25,597 nucleotides of DNA from an uncultured Holdemanella sp. (lineage in GTDB: Bacteria; Bacillota_I; Bacilli_A; Erysipelotrichales; Erysipelotrichaceae). Below the pieces are notes generated by a model. The model was not told the DNA's origin, did not search any database, and saw only the letters and a list, made by a program, of their open reading frames with translations. The position numbers were made by a program, and so were the translations under genes. The stretch is from contig CAAEDN010000086.1 in NCBI GenBank assembly GCA_900754615.1, forward strand, positions 1 to 25,597, read 5' to 3'. Shown here piece by piece: positions 1 through 8,691 of this stretch. Numbering within the stretch: position 1 is the first letter of the stretch; the number at the start of each line of letters is the position of its first letter.

Positions 1-2
1 AA

Positions 3-47
3 GACCGATATTCAGATTTTTAAATCTTGAATATTCGGTCCTTTTTT
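3..47 (+). terminator. Rho-independent terminator of an off-window plus-strand gene
   Basis: The arms at 3-19 and 22-40 pair almost completely, with two unpaired A residues in the second arm, and are followed by C and six T (42-47). The T run is on the plus strand only, so it ends a gene entering from the left that converges on the minus-strand genes here. No comparable minus-strand terminator is visible before the window ends. Confidence 0.85.
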
Positions 48-86
48 ATTAAGCTGAAACTTCTTTATCCGTTACAGCCCCTTCTT

Positions 87-707
87 TTACCATAATCTGG
101 GAATGGATTTATTCTTGTTTTCCTTTAAAATCTGTTTATATTCTGGTAACCAGGTACAAAGTAAATCATAGAAATCTTTTGAATGATTTAAATGATATAA
201 ATGGGCTAATTCATGAAGAATAATCGCATCAATAAATTCTAAAGGCATGAATATAAGATTTACATTGAAACAAATCTTATGCTTTTTTGGTGTGCAACTC
301 CCCCACTTACTCTTATAAAAACCATATTGTAAAGAAATGTTTCGTATGTTCAATTGTTCGCAAAAGAATTCAAAACGAAGATCAATATATTTTTTTGCGT
401 TTTTCTTTAAAAAACGCTGGATCAAATCTTTATTTGGAAATAAATATAATTGATCTTTTTCTACATAACACCGAGGCACATCAATATAGTGTAAATGAAA
501 ACGATCTCCTAATAATTCAATGCTATCATTTTCTTTTAGAATTGGATTCTTATCCAGCTGTTCTTTGATCCAAGTTTCTTGTTCATGCACAAATGTATCA
601 ATTACTGTTTTCGAAACAGAGAAAGGAGCGCTCACATGAACCACTCCTTCAACTACACGAATCTTAATTTTTGTACAATTGGTTTTTCGATTTAATACAT
701 ACTCCAT
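87..707 (-). CDS. YgjP-like (DUF45) zinc metallopeptidase
   Basis: A 206-residue protein of the YgjP/DUF45 family, related to SprT and M48 zinc peptidases. The zinc motif HELAH is at residues 165-169 with a further candidate ligand, His175, in the HLNH segment, and the family hallmark SKWGSC is at 133-138. There is no signal peptide or membrane segment, so it should be cytosolic. The ATG overlaps the stop of mrp as TAATG, giving translational coupling; it is the last gene of the recN-to-ygjP series. The physiological substrate of this family is not established, and proteolytic activity is inferred from the motif alone. Confidence 0.9.
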   Translation of the reverse strand: MEYVLNRKTNCTKIKIRVVEGVVHVSAPFSVSKTVIDTFVHEQETWIKEQLDKNPILKENDSIELLGDRFHLHYIDVPRCYVEKDQLYLFPNKDLIQRFLKKNAKKYIDLRFEFFCEQLNIRNISLQYGFYKSKWGSCTPKKHKICFNVNLIFMPLEFIDAIILHELAHLYHLNHSKDFYDLLCTWLPEYKQILKENKNKSIPRLW

Positions 708-1540
708 TATGCAATATCTTCTAAGATTTCAGTCGCAATATCACTTAAATATGCATCTACTTTTTCTTGCTGATCCTTAGAATATGCATCATATTCATTG
801 ATATCACGAATTAAATCCAACATAGGAAGTGTTCCATATAATTTTGTACAAGTAGAATAACATAATGTTTCTACATCTTCTTTTTTATAGAATTCAATTC
901 TCTCATGACAATTTGGACATTCTAAGTATGCCATATTTTCAATGATACCAAGCACTTTAACTTCCATTTTTTCACACATGTGACAAGCCTTTTCAACAAT
1001 CATGCTTACCATTGGCTGTGGAGTCGATACCATCACAACACCTTGTACTGGAATGGACTGCATGATTGTTAGAGCAACATCCCCAGTTCCAGGAGGCATA
1101 TCAATCAATAAGACATCCAAGTCACCCCATACAACATCTGTATAGAATTGTTTAACAACACCACCAATGACAGGACCACGCCAAATAACCGGGTCAGATT
1201 CAGCTTGGACTAAGAAGTTTAAAGACATAACTTTAATACCTTCTTTTGATTTAACTGGAATCAATTGTTGTTTTTCATTGCCATAAGCATGCTCATTTGT
1301 CAAAGCTAAAAGTCTAGGGATACTTGGACCTGTAATATCCGCATCCATAATACCTACTTTTAAACCTTTTTTGGCCATAGCCTTAGCCAGCATGACCGTA
1401 ACAGTGGATTTACCGACACCACCCTTACCTGACATTACAGTGATAATATTTTTGATGTGGTTATCTGGATTCGATTGAATTCCGCATGTTTCACTGTTTT
1501 TACCACATTTTCCTTGAGAAGGACAACCTTCACATGACAT
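707..1540 (-). CDS. mrp: Mrp/NBP35-type P-loop ATPase, iron-sulfur cluster carrier
   Basis: A 277-residue Mrp/ApbC/NBP35-family protein, which binds and transfers Fe-S clusters to apo-proteins in the cytosol. The deviant Walker A motif GKGGVGKST is at 38-46, the DADITGPS segment follows at 66-73, and the bridging CxxC (Cys208, Cys211) that holds a cluster between two subunits is present. The N-terminus carries four cysteines within 20 residues (3, 6, 12, 19), resembling the NBP35-type ferredoxin-like extension rather than the DUF59 domain of many bacterial Mrp proteins. Its AAAGGAGGA site lies inside the 3' end of the upstream recombinase gene. Family call is firm; the client proteins are unknown. 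Confidence 0.93.
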   Translation of the reverse strand: MSCEGCPSQGKCGKNSETCGIQSNPDNHIKNIITVMSGKGGVGKSTVTVMLAKAMAKKGLKVGIMDADITGPSIPRLLALTNEHAYGNEKQQLIPVKSKEGIKVMSLNFLVQAESDPVIWRGPVIGGVVKQFYTDVVWGDLDVLLIDMPPGTGDVALTIMQSIPVQGVVMVSTPQPMVSMIVEKACHMCEKMEVKVLGIIENMAYLECPNCHERIEFYKKEDVETLCYSTCTKLYGTLPMLDLIRDINEYDAYSKDQQEKVDAYLSDIATEILEDIA

Positions 1541-1543
1541 ATA

Positions 1544-2446
1544 CTATTCCTCCTTTGATTTTTCTATTTTTTGAAAACAACGATCATAAACACTTGTTAG
1601 ACGCTGATCTTGAATATGCGTATAGATCTGCGTCGTTTGAATATTACTATGACCTAATAGCTCCTGTACGATTCTTAAATCTGCATTCCGATCTAAAAGA
1701 TGGGTCGCAAAAGAATGTCGAAAGCTATGGGCAGAAATTTTTGGATTTAAATTTAACTCACAAATTTTTTGTTTAATCATTTGATGCACATATTGCCTTG
1801 TACAAATATGTCCTAAACGATTCACAAAAAAATACGAAACATTTTTTACATCCCAGACACTACGAATGGAATCTAAATAATATTTCATTTGTGAAACACA
1901 AAATGAAGATATAGGAACAATTCTTTCCTTATCTCCTTTACCCTTAACTTTTAAAATCCCTTCCTGCAAATGCACATCATTTAGCTTTAATTCACAAAGC
2001 TCACTGACACGCAAACCGCAAGAATATAATACTACCAATATAGTCTTATGATACTGGTCTATCTCATTGTCTTGAAAAGATGAAAAAACTTTTTTAACTT
2101 CATCTACACTCAAATAAACAGGCAGATGTTTTGATGCTTTCATCCCATGAATTAGTAAAGAAACATCATGAATTTCTGGATGTGCTGTAGATATCTGCAA
2201 ATGAAAAGAATGAATACTCGCAATCATTCGATTCATGCTAGAAGCTATATGATCCTGAGCATAGAAATCTAAAAAGTCCTCAATATCCAATACAGATATA
2301 TCTTCACATTTTGTAATCTTGCGCAACTTCAAAAAACTTATATAAGATTCAATATCATGAATATAAGATTTTTGTGTACGTTTAGACTTTCTTTGTAAAA
2401 CATTCAAATATAAACGATAATCCGCTAATGCATCCTCTAATTCCAT
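1544..2446 (-). CDS. xerD: Tyrosine recombinase, XerD-like
   Basis: A 300-residue tyrosine recombinase with an N-terminal SAM-like DNA-binding domain (about 1-90) and a complete catalytic domain: Arg146 in CGLRVSELC, a lysine in the KGKGDKER turn, His240 and Arg243 in SAHSFRHSF, His266 in LLGHSN and nucleophile Tyr275 in IYTH. Size and motifs fit the Xer chromosome-dimer resolvases that act at dif with a partner. XerC, XerD and single-Xer (XerS/H) types cannot be separated with certainty here. ATG at 2446 is chosen over an in-frame TTG at 2464 because alignable sequence begins there. No Shine-Dalgarno sequence precedes it; an extended -10 promoter ends six bases upstream. Confidence 0.88.
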   Translation of the reverse strand: MELEDALADYRLYLNVLQRKSKRTQKSYIHDIESYISFLKLRKITKCEDISVLDIEDFLDFYAQDHIASSMNRMIASIHSFHLQISTAHPEIHDVSLLIHGMKASKHLPVYLSVDEVKKVFSSFQDNEIDQYHKTILVVLYSCGLRVSELCELKLNDVHLQEGILKVKGKGDKERIVPISSFCVSQMKYYLDSIRSVWDVKNVSYFFVNRLGHICTRQYVHQMIKQKICELNLNPKISAHSFRHSFATHLLDRNADLRIVQELLGHSNIQTTQIYTHIQDQRLTSVYDRCFQKIEKSKEE

Positions 2447-2452
2447 AACTGC

Positions 2453-2460
2453 ATTATAAC
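2453..2460 (-). promoter_or_regulatory. Extended -10 promoter at the recombinase start
   Basis: On the minus strand the sequence TGTTATAAT, an extended -10 (TGn plus a perfect TATAAT), lies just before the recombinase ATG at 2446. The usual start distance would put +1 at or next to the A of the ATG. No good -35 element is seen 17 bases further upstream. Confidence 0.5.
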
Positions 2461-2465
2461 ACAAA

Positions 2466-3119
2466 TTATATATAAATAGGTTCTAATACATTCATATCAC
2501 AATTCGATTCTTTTATTGCCTCAACCAAAACAGATTTGACTTTGTTATCACGATGATCATACGCAAACTGCAAATTGCGAATGCTAAAATGATTTTTATA
2601 AAGAACCTTGTTGATTTCATTTAATCGATTTGGGCGGTGCACAAAATAAAAGCGACCATAACTCTTCAACAATCGATTCGCATGTAAAATTAGCTCTTCT
2701 AGCGTTAAATTTTCTTCCATCCTTCCTAAATGACGAAAATTCATCCTTTCAGGCTGTTGATTTGCATTCAATTTAAAGTAAGGCGGATTCGAAATAATGA
2801 CATCAAATAATGCATCCTCATACTCTTGAATAGGCATATTGACAATTTTACAAGGATGCTTGATAAACGTATCTGCATTGATTTGTGCAATTTTTGAAGT
2901 CTCTTCTAATACTTCCACGCCCACGAATTCCTTTACATTAAATTGATCCAAATAAACAAGTATGGCAGCATTGTTTGTACCAATATCTAAAACACGTTCT
3001 TGTTTTTTTAAATGAACAAACTGAGCTAATAGTTTAGTATCTGTATTAAATCGAAAATGATCCGTATCCTGATACAACTGAATATTTTCATCAATAAAAT
3101 AATCTACCTTTAAACTCAA
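2466..3119 (-). CDS. tRNA1(Val) A37 N6-methyltransferase-like protein (TrmN6/YabB family)
   Basis: A 217-residue class I SAM-dependent methyltransferase. VLDIGTNNAA at about 43-52 is the SAM-binding loop and NPPYFK is the catalytic motif of N6-adenine/N5-glutamine methyltransferases. Overall it fits the YfiC/TrmN6 and Bacillus YabB family, which methylates the adenosine next to the anticodon of tRNA1(Val) in E. coli. The start codon is TTG, supported by an AAGGAGG site seven bases upstream and by a four-base TTGA overlap with the dinB stop. The exact tRNA substrate in this organism is inferred from family membership. Confidence 0.88.
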   Translation of the reverse strand: MSLKVDYFIDENIQLYQDTDHFRFNTDTKLLAQFVHLKKQERVLDIGTNNAAILVYLDQFNVKEFVGVEVLEETSKIAQINADTFIKHPCKIVNMPIQEYEDALFDVIISNPPYFKLNANQQPERMNFRHLGRMEENLTLEELILHANRLLKSYGRFYFVHRPNRLNEINKVLYKNHFSIRNLQFAYDHRDNKVKSVLVEAIKESNCDMNVLEPIYI

Positions 3120-4285
3120 TCCACTTCCTCCTTCTTCAATAAATCACTGGCTTTTATAAAACATTTACAATCCATTTTCTCATTTAACTGATTTAAGATG
3201 GAGTCTGTGTTCTCAACAGGAATCGCAAATAAATCCATCTGTTCTACGATTTTTGTCGCATCTTTTAAAGAACCAATATGTACACCAATATAACGATAGC
3301 CAATCGGTTCGAAATATTCCTCTAATAAAGATTTACAAGCCCCAAAAATCATAGGATATGTATTAGTATAACTACTCAAATTCATACTGTGACACACATT
3401 ATGAAAAGCCGTATCACGTAATGTTAATGTTACAAGTTTTCCTTTTTGGTTTTCACGCTGCATTTTGTGTGACAATTCATTCACAATATTTTCAAGATTA
3501 CTAATCACTTCATCAATCGAATATAAATCGCTCGAATATGTACGTGAAATCGATACACTTTTTTGTGTTGTAGAATAACATAGTGACGCACTTGAATTAC
3601 CTCGGGCCTTTTGAATCAGACTATAGCTTGATTTGCCGAGCTTCTGCATAATTTTTTGTTCATTATTGATATCCGCAAAATCACCAATTGTATAGATACC
3701 CATTTGATTTAATACAGGCACACTCTTCTTACCAATACCATGCATTTCATTGATTTTCAACGGCCAAAGCTTTGTGCTGAGCTCCGATTTACGCAAAACC
3801 GTGATTCCTTTCGGTTTACGCATATCACTTGCCATTTTCGCAAGAAAACGATTGGGTGCAACACCAATCGAACAATTTAAATGACATTTTTCATAGACTC
3901 CATTCTGAATTTGAAATACAAGATCCAATGGTCTTTTATAACGCTTGATAATATCTGTTACATCCATATAGCACTCATCAATACTTGCTGGTTCAATTTG
4001 GTGTGTATATGTCTTTAAATAGGCGAAAAACTGTGCAGACATCGAACGATAGTACCCATAATCTCCTTGTACTAAAACAAGATCCGGACATAAGCGTAAA
4101 GCCTCATATACAGGCATCGCACTGTGTACGCCATATTTTCTAGCTTCATAATTCGCTGTTGAAATCACACCACGCTTAGATAAAGAGCCAACCGCAACGG
4201 GAAATTCTTTTAAGTCTGGATTTTTAATTTCTTCACAACTCGCAAAGAATGCATTTAAATCAATATGTAAAATGACTCTAGCCAT
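3116..4285 (-). CDS. dinB: DNA polymerase IV (Y-family translesion polymerase)
   Basis: A 389-residue Y-family polymerase that copies across damaged template bases. The first catalytic aspartate is Asp9 in HIDLNAFFAS, followed by the steric-gate aromatic pair (Phe13/Phe14); the second acidic pair is Asp103-Glu104 in SIDECYMD. A helix-hairpin-helix region around MHGIGKKS and the little-finger domain follow. Near the C-terminus QMDLF (349-353) is a canonical beta-clamp binding motif, so it can be recruited to the replication clamp. The ATG overlaps the recN stop by eight bases, placing it in a DNA-damage group with recN. No obvious LexA box was recognised nearby. Confidence 0.95.
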   Translation of the reverse strand: MARVILHIDLNAFFASCEEIKNPDLKEFPVAVGSLSKRGVISTANYEARKYGVHSAMPVYEALRLCPDLVLVQGDYGYYRSMSAQFFAYLKTYTHQIEPASIDECYMDVTDIIKRYKRPLDLVFQIQNGVYEKCHLNCSIGVAPNRFLAKMASDMRKPKGITVLRKSELSTKLWPLKINEMHGIGKKSVPVLNQMGIYTIGDFADINNEQKIMQKLGKSSYSLIQKARGNSSASLCYSTTQKSVSISRTYSSDLYSIDEVISNLENIVNELSHKMQRENQKGKLVTLTLRDTAFHNVCHSMNLSSYTNTYPMIFGACKSLLEEYFEPIGYRYIGVHIGSLKDATKIVEQMDLFAIPVENTDSILNQLNEKMDCKCFIKASDLLKKEEVD

Positions 4286-5912
4286 GAATCTTCACCCATA
4301 GATCCTGCATCGATTCTTTTGCCTTTAAGCTTGCCTCACCACTTGTCATTATAGCTAATTCATGAATTGTTTCTTCCTTGTCTAGTTCTTGAACGCTCGT
4401 GATTGTTTCATCCGACGATGATTTTTTACTTACTAAATAATGCGTATCCGCATATACGGCAACACTGGCTAAATGAGTAATGCATAAAACTTGATAATGA
4501 TCCGATAAAGCCTTCATCTTTGCTCCCATAGCTAGGGCAACCTTACCACTAACCCCCGTATCAATTTCATCAAAAATAATTGTTTCAATTCCATTCGAAG
4601 CCTGGAAGACAACTTTTAATGCCAGCATCAAACGTGATAATTCACCACCACTTGCAGAAGTACTCAAGCTTGAATAGTCCTGTCCTGGATTCATTGAGAC
4701 TAAGAATTCAATATCATCGATTCCATTGTTTGAAGGCTTCTTTTCTGTACAGGAAATTTTAAAGTGTGCATTTTCCAACATCAAATCTTTACAATGTTCC
4801 ATGACTTTCGATTCAAGTATACCAAAAACACTTTTTCTTGATGCCGATAATTCATTAGCCAGTTTCATATATGAATGATAGGACTCTTCTTTTTCCATTT
4901 CCAATTTGTCGAACACATCTTGACGATGAATAATACGATCAATTTTATGTATGATATTCTTTTTTGATTCTATTAAAGAAATATAAGAACCACCATACTT
5001 ACGATATAGTTTTTTTATCAAGTATTGACGATTTTGCAAGCTATCTAAATCTAATGAATCATTTGAATGCATATCACGAACTTGTTTTAATTCTTCATCC
5101 ACATTTTGTAGTGAATAATATAAATTTTTGAATGATTCTTCATACTTGTTTAAAATTGGTGATTTTGAAGCTTGTTTATACAAAGTATATAAAGAATCCA
5201 AAGCTCCATTTTCTTTATCCATTTCATAAAGACATAAAGAAAGATCTTCTTTATTTTTGTACCATTCTGTTGCTTCATGAATCTGTTCATTTAATGCATC
5301 CAATTCATTTTCTTGAATATTCGCATTTTCAATTTCATCAAGCTGTGCGGTTAAAAACTCCAATTCTGCATCGGAATACTCTTCATTTTTTAATGTGTCT
5401 AATTCGTTTAATACACTTGAATATTTATTATATGCCTGTTTGACCTTTTCTTTTAATCCATTTGTGTTCGCATAACTATCCAACAATTCCATTTGTAGTT
5501 TTGTATCCATTAAGCGATACGTATCCATTTGCGAATGAATATCTACAAGTAGATTGACAATCTTACGAACAAAAGAAAGAGTCGTGATCTGTTGATTGAT
5601 ACGTATTGTACTTTTATTATTATTTAAAATAGTACGTGAAACAATCACTTGTTCATCCACATCAAAGCCATTCTCTTCCAAAATTGAATTTACCTTTTCA
5701 TTCGACGTTAAAACCATCGATAAAACAGCTTTATCTTTTCCATTACGAATCACATTCGATTTAATACGATCCCCACTTAAATAGCCAATCGCATCAATCA
5801 ATAATGATTTACCAGCACCTGTTTCACCGGTTATAACACTCATTCCATTTGTAAAATCTAAGATACAAGATTTGAATAATACATAATCTTTTACTGATAA
5901 TTGTTCAATCAC
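4278..5912 (-). CDS. recN: DNA repair protein RecN
   Basis: A 544-residue SMC-like ATPase that acts early at double-strand breaks in recombinational repair. Walker A GETGAGKS is at 29-36, a long coiled-coil middle region runs from about 150 to 350, the ABC signature region SASGGELSRLMLAL follows, and Walker B ends in IIFDEID (Asp448-Glu449). Length is close to the usual 550. The start is GTG at 5912, preceded by GAGGTGG. It opens the recN-dinB-trmN6-xerD-mrp-ygjP run. In many Firmicutes argR/ahrC sits between tlyA and recN; here only about 100 non-coding bases do, and no convincing promoter was found there. Confidence 0.97.
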   Translation of the reverse strand: MIEQLSVKDYVLFKSCILDFTNGMSVITGETGAGKSLLIDAIGYLSGDRIKSNVIRNGKDKAVLSMVLTSNEKVNSILEENGFDVDEQVIVSRTILNNNKSTIRINQQITTLSFVRKIVNLLVDIHSQMDTYRLMDTKLQMELLDSYANTNGLKEKVKQAYNKYSSVLNELDTLKNEEYSDAELEFLTAQLDEIENANIQENELDALNEQIHEATEWYKNKEDLSLCLYEMDKENGALDSLYTLYKQASKSPILNKYEESFKNLYYSLQNVDEELKQVRDMHSNDSLDLDSLQNRQYLIKKLYRKYGGSYISLIESKKNIIHKIDRIIHRQDVFDKLEMEKEESYHSYMKLANELSASRKSVFGILESKVMEHCKDLMLENAHFKISCTEKKPSNNGIDDIEFLVSMNPGQDYSSLSTSASGGELSRLMLALKVVFQASNGIETIIFDEIDTGVSGKVALAMGAKMKALSDHYQVLCITHLASVAVYADTHYLVSKKSSSDETITSVQELDKEETIHELAIMTSGEASLKAKESMQDLWVKIHG

Positions 5913-5993
5913 AAAACCACCTCAAGTCTTATTCTATTTTAACTTAAATCTTGACGAAAATAAATCATAAAACTCCAACCTTAAAAGGTTCAC

Positions 5994-6029
5994 AAAAAAA
6001 TAAGAATATCTTCATATTAAGATATTCTT
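5994..6029 (-). terminator. Rho-independent terminator after tlyA
   Basis: An 11-bp perfect stem (6002-6012 with 6019-6029) with a six-base loop, followed on the minus strand by A and seven U (6000-5994). The tlyA stop codon lies partly within the loop. This is the end of the asp23-to-tlyA transcription unit. Confidence 0.92.
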
Positions 6030-6748
6030 AGATTCTTGGCATATACCATATATTCTTGATTGCCAGTTCTTCCTTCTAGAATGCTAGGCATCGCTTGTAC
6101 ATCTTTATAATACTGAAAAAGAAAAGATTTCACATCCTCTACAATCTGTAAGGCCAGCTTTGAATTTTTAAGAACACCATGCTTATTCAAAGCTTGTGGA
6201 CCACACTCAAATTGTGGCTTGACTAAAATTGCGATATGCTCGATAGACAATACAGACAAAACATGTTCCAAAATGGTTTTACATGAAATGAAACTCACAT
6301 CCATACACATAAATTCAATAGGCTCATCAAACCATTCAGCCAGAATTTGTCTTGCGTTATGACCTTCCATCTTAATCACGCGACGATCTTCATCTAATTC
6401 CTTGGCAAGCTGTAAATGCCCTACATCTAGGGCATATACTTTCTTTGCACCATAACGAAGACATACATCGGTAAAACCACCTGTACTTGCACCAATATCA
6501 AGTACCACTTGATCTTGAATGTTAACATGATATTGATCCAGACATCCTTTTAATTTAAAAGCACCACGTGATACAAACTCATCCTCTGTATGCAAGACTT
6601 CAATCGTATCTGTTTCATCCACAAGGAAAGAGCACTTCGTAATGACTTTATAATTTACTTTGACTTTGCCTTCCTTGATCATATCCTGTGCCTTAGCTCT
6701 TGTTGAAATCTGATTTAATAAAGCTTTATCTAAACGTTCCTTAGCCAT
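6017..6748 (-). CDS. tlyA: TlyA-family rRNA 2'-O-methyltransferase / hemolysin-like protein
   Basis: A 243-residue protein with an N-terminal S4 RNA-binding domain (about 1-60, beginning MAKERLDKALLNQ) and an FtsJ-type methyltransferase domain with SAM motif LDIGASTGGFTD and a downstream DVGHLQL strand. In mycobacteria TlyA methylates 16S and 23S rRNA cytidines at 2'-O; the homologues beside dxs in Firmicutes are usually assigned the same role, unproven here. The start is the ATG at 6748, which overlaps the dxs stop by eight bases; a longer in-frame reading up to 6865 runs through dxs and only adds a hydrophobic stretch with no family match. Confidence 0.9.
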   Translation of the reverse strand: MAKERLDKALLNQISTRAKAQDMIKEGKVKVNYKVITKCSFLVDETDTIEVLHTEDEFVSRGAFKLKGCLDQYHVNIQDQVVLDIGASTGGFTDVCLRYGAKKVYALDVGHLQLAKELDEDRRVIKMEGHNARQILAEWFDEPIEFMCMDVSFISCKTILEHVLSVLSIEHIAILVKPQFECGPQALNKHGVLKNSKLALQIVEDVKSFLFQYYKDVQAMPSILEGRTGNQEYMVYAKNLRIS

Positions 6749-8603
6749 TTTTTTCAAGTTCCTCAAATAAACATTCTGTACTAATGCCTTCTTGAATACG
6801 CAAAGATCGAATAGAACCATGACATACAAAATGATCATCAATACCCAGAACGTGGATCTTTTCATCTAAAGTATTTATATATTCAAGAATAGCACTTGAT
6901 AAGCCTCCTGCTTTAACATCTGTTTCATAAACGGTAATTGGCAGATGCATATTTAATAAATCTTTAATCATAATTTCATCAATTGGTTTAAAGAAACGAG
7001 CATTGACAACTAATAAACCAATCTGATTTTCTCTTGCCTTATTAATAACATGATCCACATCCGGACCATATGTAATGACAATCTGTGTGGGAGTACCTAC
7101 TACATATTTTTCCCATGTTCCAATTGGAATTAACGAATAATTTTTGTTCTTTGCATATTTCGCATTCCCTCTAGGATAACGAATACAGAAAGGAAGATTG
7201 GATTCAAAAGCTGTATAAATCAAATTTTGTGCTTCTTTCGCATCTTTTGGCTGCGATAAAATAAGATTTGGAATGCTTCTTAACATCGCTATATCAAATA
7301 CACCTTGATGCGTTTCTCCATCATCCCCTACAAGTCCACAACGATCAATACCAATCACAACAGGAACATTCATTCGGGCCATATCATGATTCACTTGATC
7401 ATAAGCTCTTTGAAGGAAAGATGAGTAAATACTCACAAAGGGCTTTAATCCACCCAATGCCATTGCACAAGCCATTGTAACGGCATGTTGTTCAGCGATT
7501 CCGCAATCAAAGAAACGGTCTGGGAAATGTTTTTGAAAATCTAATAATTTACTACCCTGCGCCATAGCTGGAGTAATAGCTACAATCCGTTTATCTTTTG
7601 CCGCAAGATCCATTATAGTATTTGAAATAACTTGTGACCAAGAAATCTCGTTAGGTGGAAGCAAAGATAAAGATTTACCTGTCGCAACATCAAACGGACT
7701 GACGCCATGCCATTTTCCAACTTTATCTTGTTCAGCATATTTATAGCCTTTTCCTTTTTGCGTTAAAACATGTACAACAATTGGACCATCATGCTCTTTT
7801 GCAGCTTGAAAAACTTTAATCAAACTTGCGATGTCATGACCATTAACCGGCCCCATATAGTCTAAGTTAAATTCTTTAAATAATGGTGCATCGATTACTT
7901 CGTCTTTGATTTTATCACGGAAATGTGAAAGAGTGTTTAATACATTACTTCCTAATTTATTGGATTTCAAATTATTCTTTACATCCTGTTTTAAATCCAA
8001 ATACAAATGGGAAGCACGAATATCTGTAATGCGTTTTTCGACACCACTATAATTTTTTGAAATCGACATATTATTATCATTAAATATAATGACCATTTTC
8101 TTTTGTTTAGAACCAATATCATTTAAAGCTTCTAAAGCCATACCACCCGTTAATGATCCATCACCAATTAAGGCAATCACTTGATAATCTTCTTGCATAA
8201 GATCCCGTGCTATCGCATAACCAAGTGCAGCAGATAAAGATGTTGAAGAATGCCCTGCTTCCCAACAATCATATTTACTTTCACTTCTTTTTTGATAACC
8301 TGAAAGACCACCTTTTTTTCGTAAAGTCGCAAACTGAGTAGATCTTCCTGTTAATATTTTATGCGTGTAACACTGATGCCCTACATCAAAAATCATTTTA
8401 TCTTTAGGTGAATCAAAGACATAGTGCATTGCCACTGTGACTTCAACTATTCCTAAATTACTGGATAAATGACCACCTGTCTTTGAGATTGAATCAATCA
8501 AAAAAGCTCGAATATCGCTACATAACTGTGTAAGTTCTTCAATCGACATATCTTTGATTTGACTCGGTGATTCAATATCATATACTTGACATATCTTTTT
8601 CAT
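6741..8603 (-). CDS. dxs: 1-deoxy-D-xylulose-5-phosphate synthase
   Basis: A 620-residue thiamine-diphosphate enzyme that condenses pyruvate and glyceraldehyde 3-phosphate, the first step of the MEP isoprenoid pathway. Visible features are His45 in HLSSNLG, His76 in DVGHQ, the GDG cofactor motif at 147-149 with the following asparagine in FNDNNMS, the catalytic glutamate in GIAEQHAV near 368, and DGETHQG in the pyrimidine domain. All domains are present and length is normal. Its GAGGG ribosome site and ATG lie directly behind an ispA terminator hairpin, so expression depends on read-through or on a promoter not recognised here. Confidence 0.97.
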   Translation of the reverse strand: MKKICQVYDIESPSQIKDMSIEELTQLCSDIRAFLIDSISKTGGHLSSNLGIVEVTVAMHYVFDSPKDKMIFDVGHQCYTHKILTGRSTQFATLRKKGGLSGYQKRSESKYDCWEAGHSSTSLSAALGYAIARDLMQEDYQVIALIGDGSLTGGMALEALNDIGSKQKKMVIIFNDNNMSISKNYSGVEKRITDIRASHLYLDLKQDVKNNLKSNKLGSNVLNTLSHFRDKIKDEVIDAPLFKEFNLDYMGPVNGHDIASLIKVFQAAKEHDGPIVVHVLTQKGKGYKYAEQDKVGKWHGVSPFDVATGKSLSLLPPNEISWSQVISNTIMDLAAKDKRIVAITPAMAQGSKLLDFQKHFPDRFFDCGIAEQHAVTMACAMALGGLKPFVSIYSSFLQRAYDQVNHDMARMNVPVVIGIDRCGLVGDDGETHQGVFDIAMLRSIPNLILSQPKDAKEAQNLIYTAFESNLPFCIRYPRGNAKYAKNKNYSLIPIGTWEKYVVGTPTQIVITYGPDVDHVINKARENQIGLLVVNARFFKPIDEIMIKDLLNMHLPITVYETDVKAGGLSSAILEYINTLDEKIHVLGIDDHFVCHGSIRSLRIQEGISTECLFEELEKNG

Positions 8604-8618
8604 TTTTAAACCCTCGTT

Positions 8619-8648
8619 AAAAAAACTAGTCCGCTAAAGACTAGTTTT
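8619..8648 (-). terminator. Intrinsic terminator between ispA and dxs
   Basis: A 10-bp stem (8622-8631 with 8639-8648, arms AAAACTAGTC and GACTAGTTTT on the minus strand) with a seven-base loop and a U7 run ending at 8619. It ends only about 15 bases before the dxs ATG, so it works either as a partial terminator inside the operon or as an attenuator of dxs-tlyA. Confidence 0.85.
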
Positions 8649-8691
8649 AGCTATTATTAATATACCTCTTTTTGTGAAAAATATCTATATA

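Noticed and set aside
287..568. Plus-strand frames within the minus-strand genes, such as this one and those at 5132-5443, 20807-21082 and 23781-24098
   Set aside because: All lie inside well-supported genes on the other strand, have no ribosome sites of note and show no recognisable domain.
5930..5991. A promoter for recN
   Set aside because: A TAAAAT sequence is present but no -35 element stands at a proper distance; not strong enough to list.
6749..6865. Longer tlyA frame with an apparent hydrophobic N-terminus
   Set aside because: It is the dxs 3' end read in another frame. The S4 domain starts at MAKERLDK, which overlaps the dxs stop by eight bases in the usual coupled manner.
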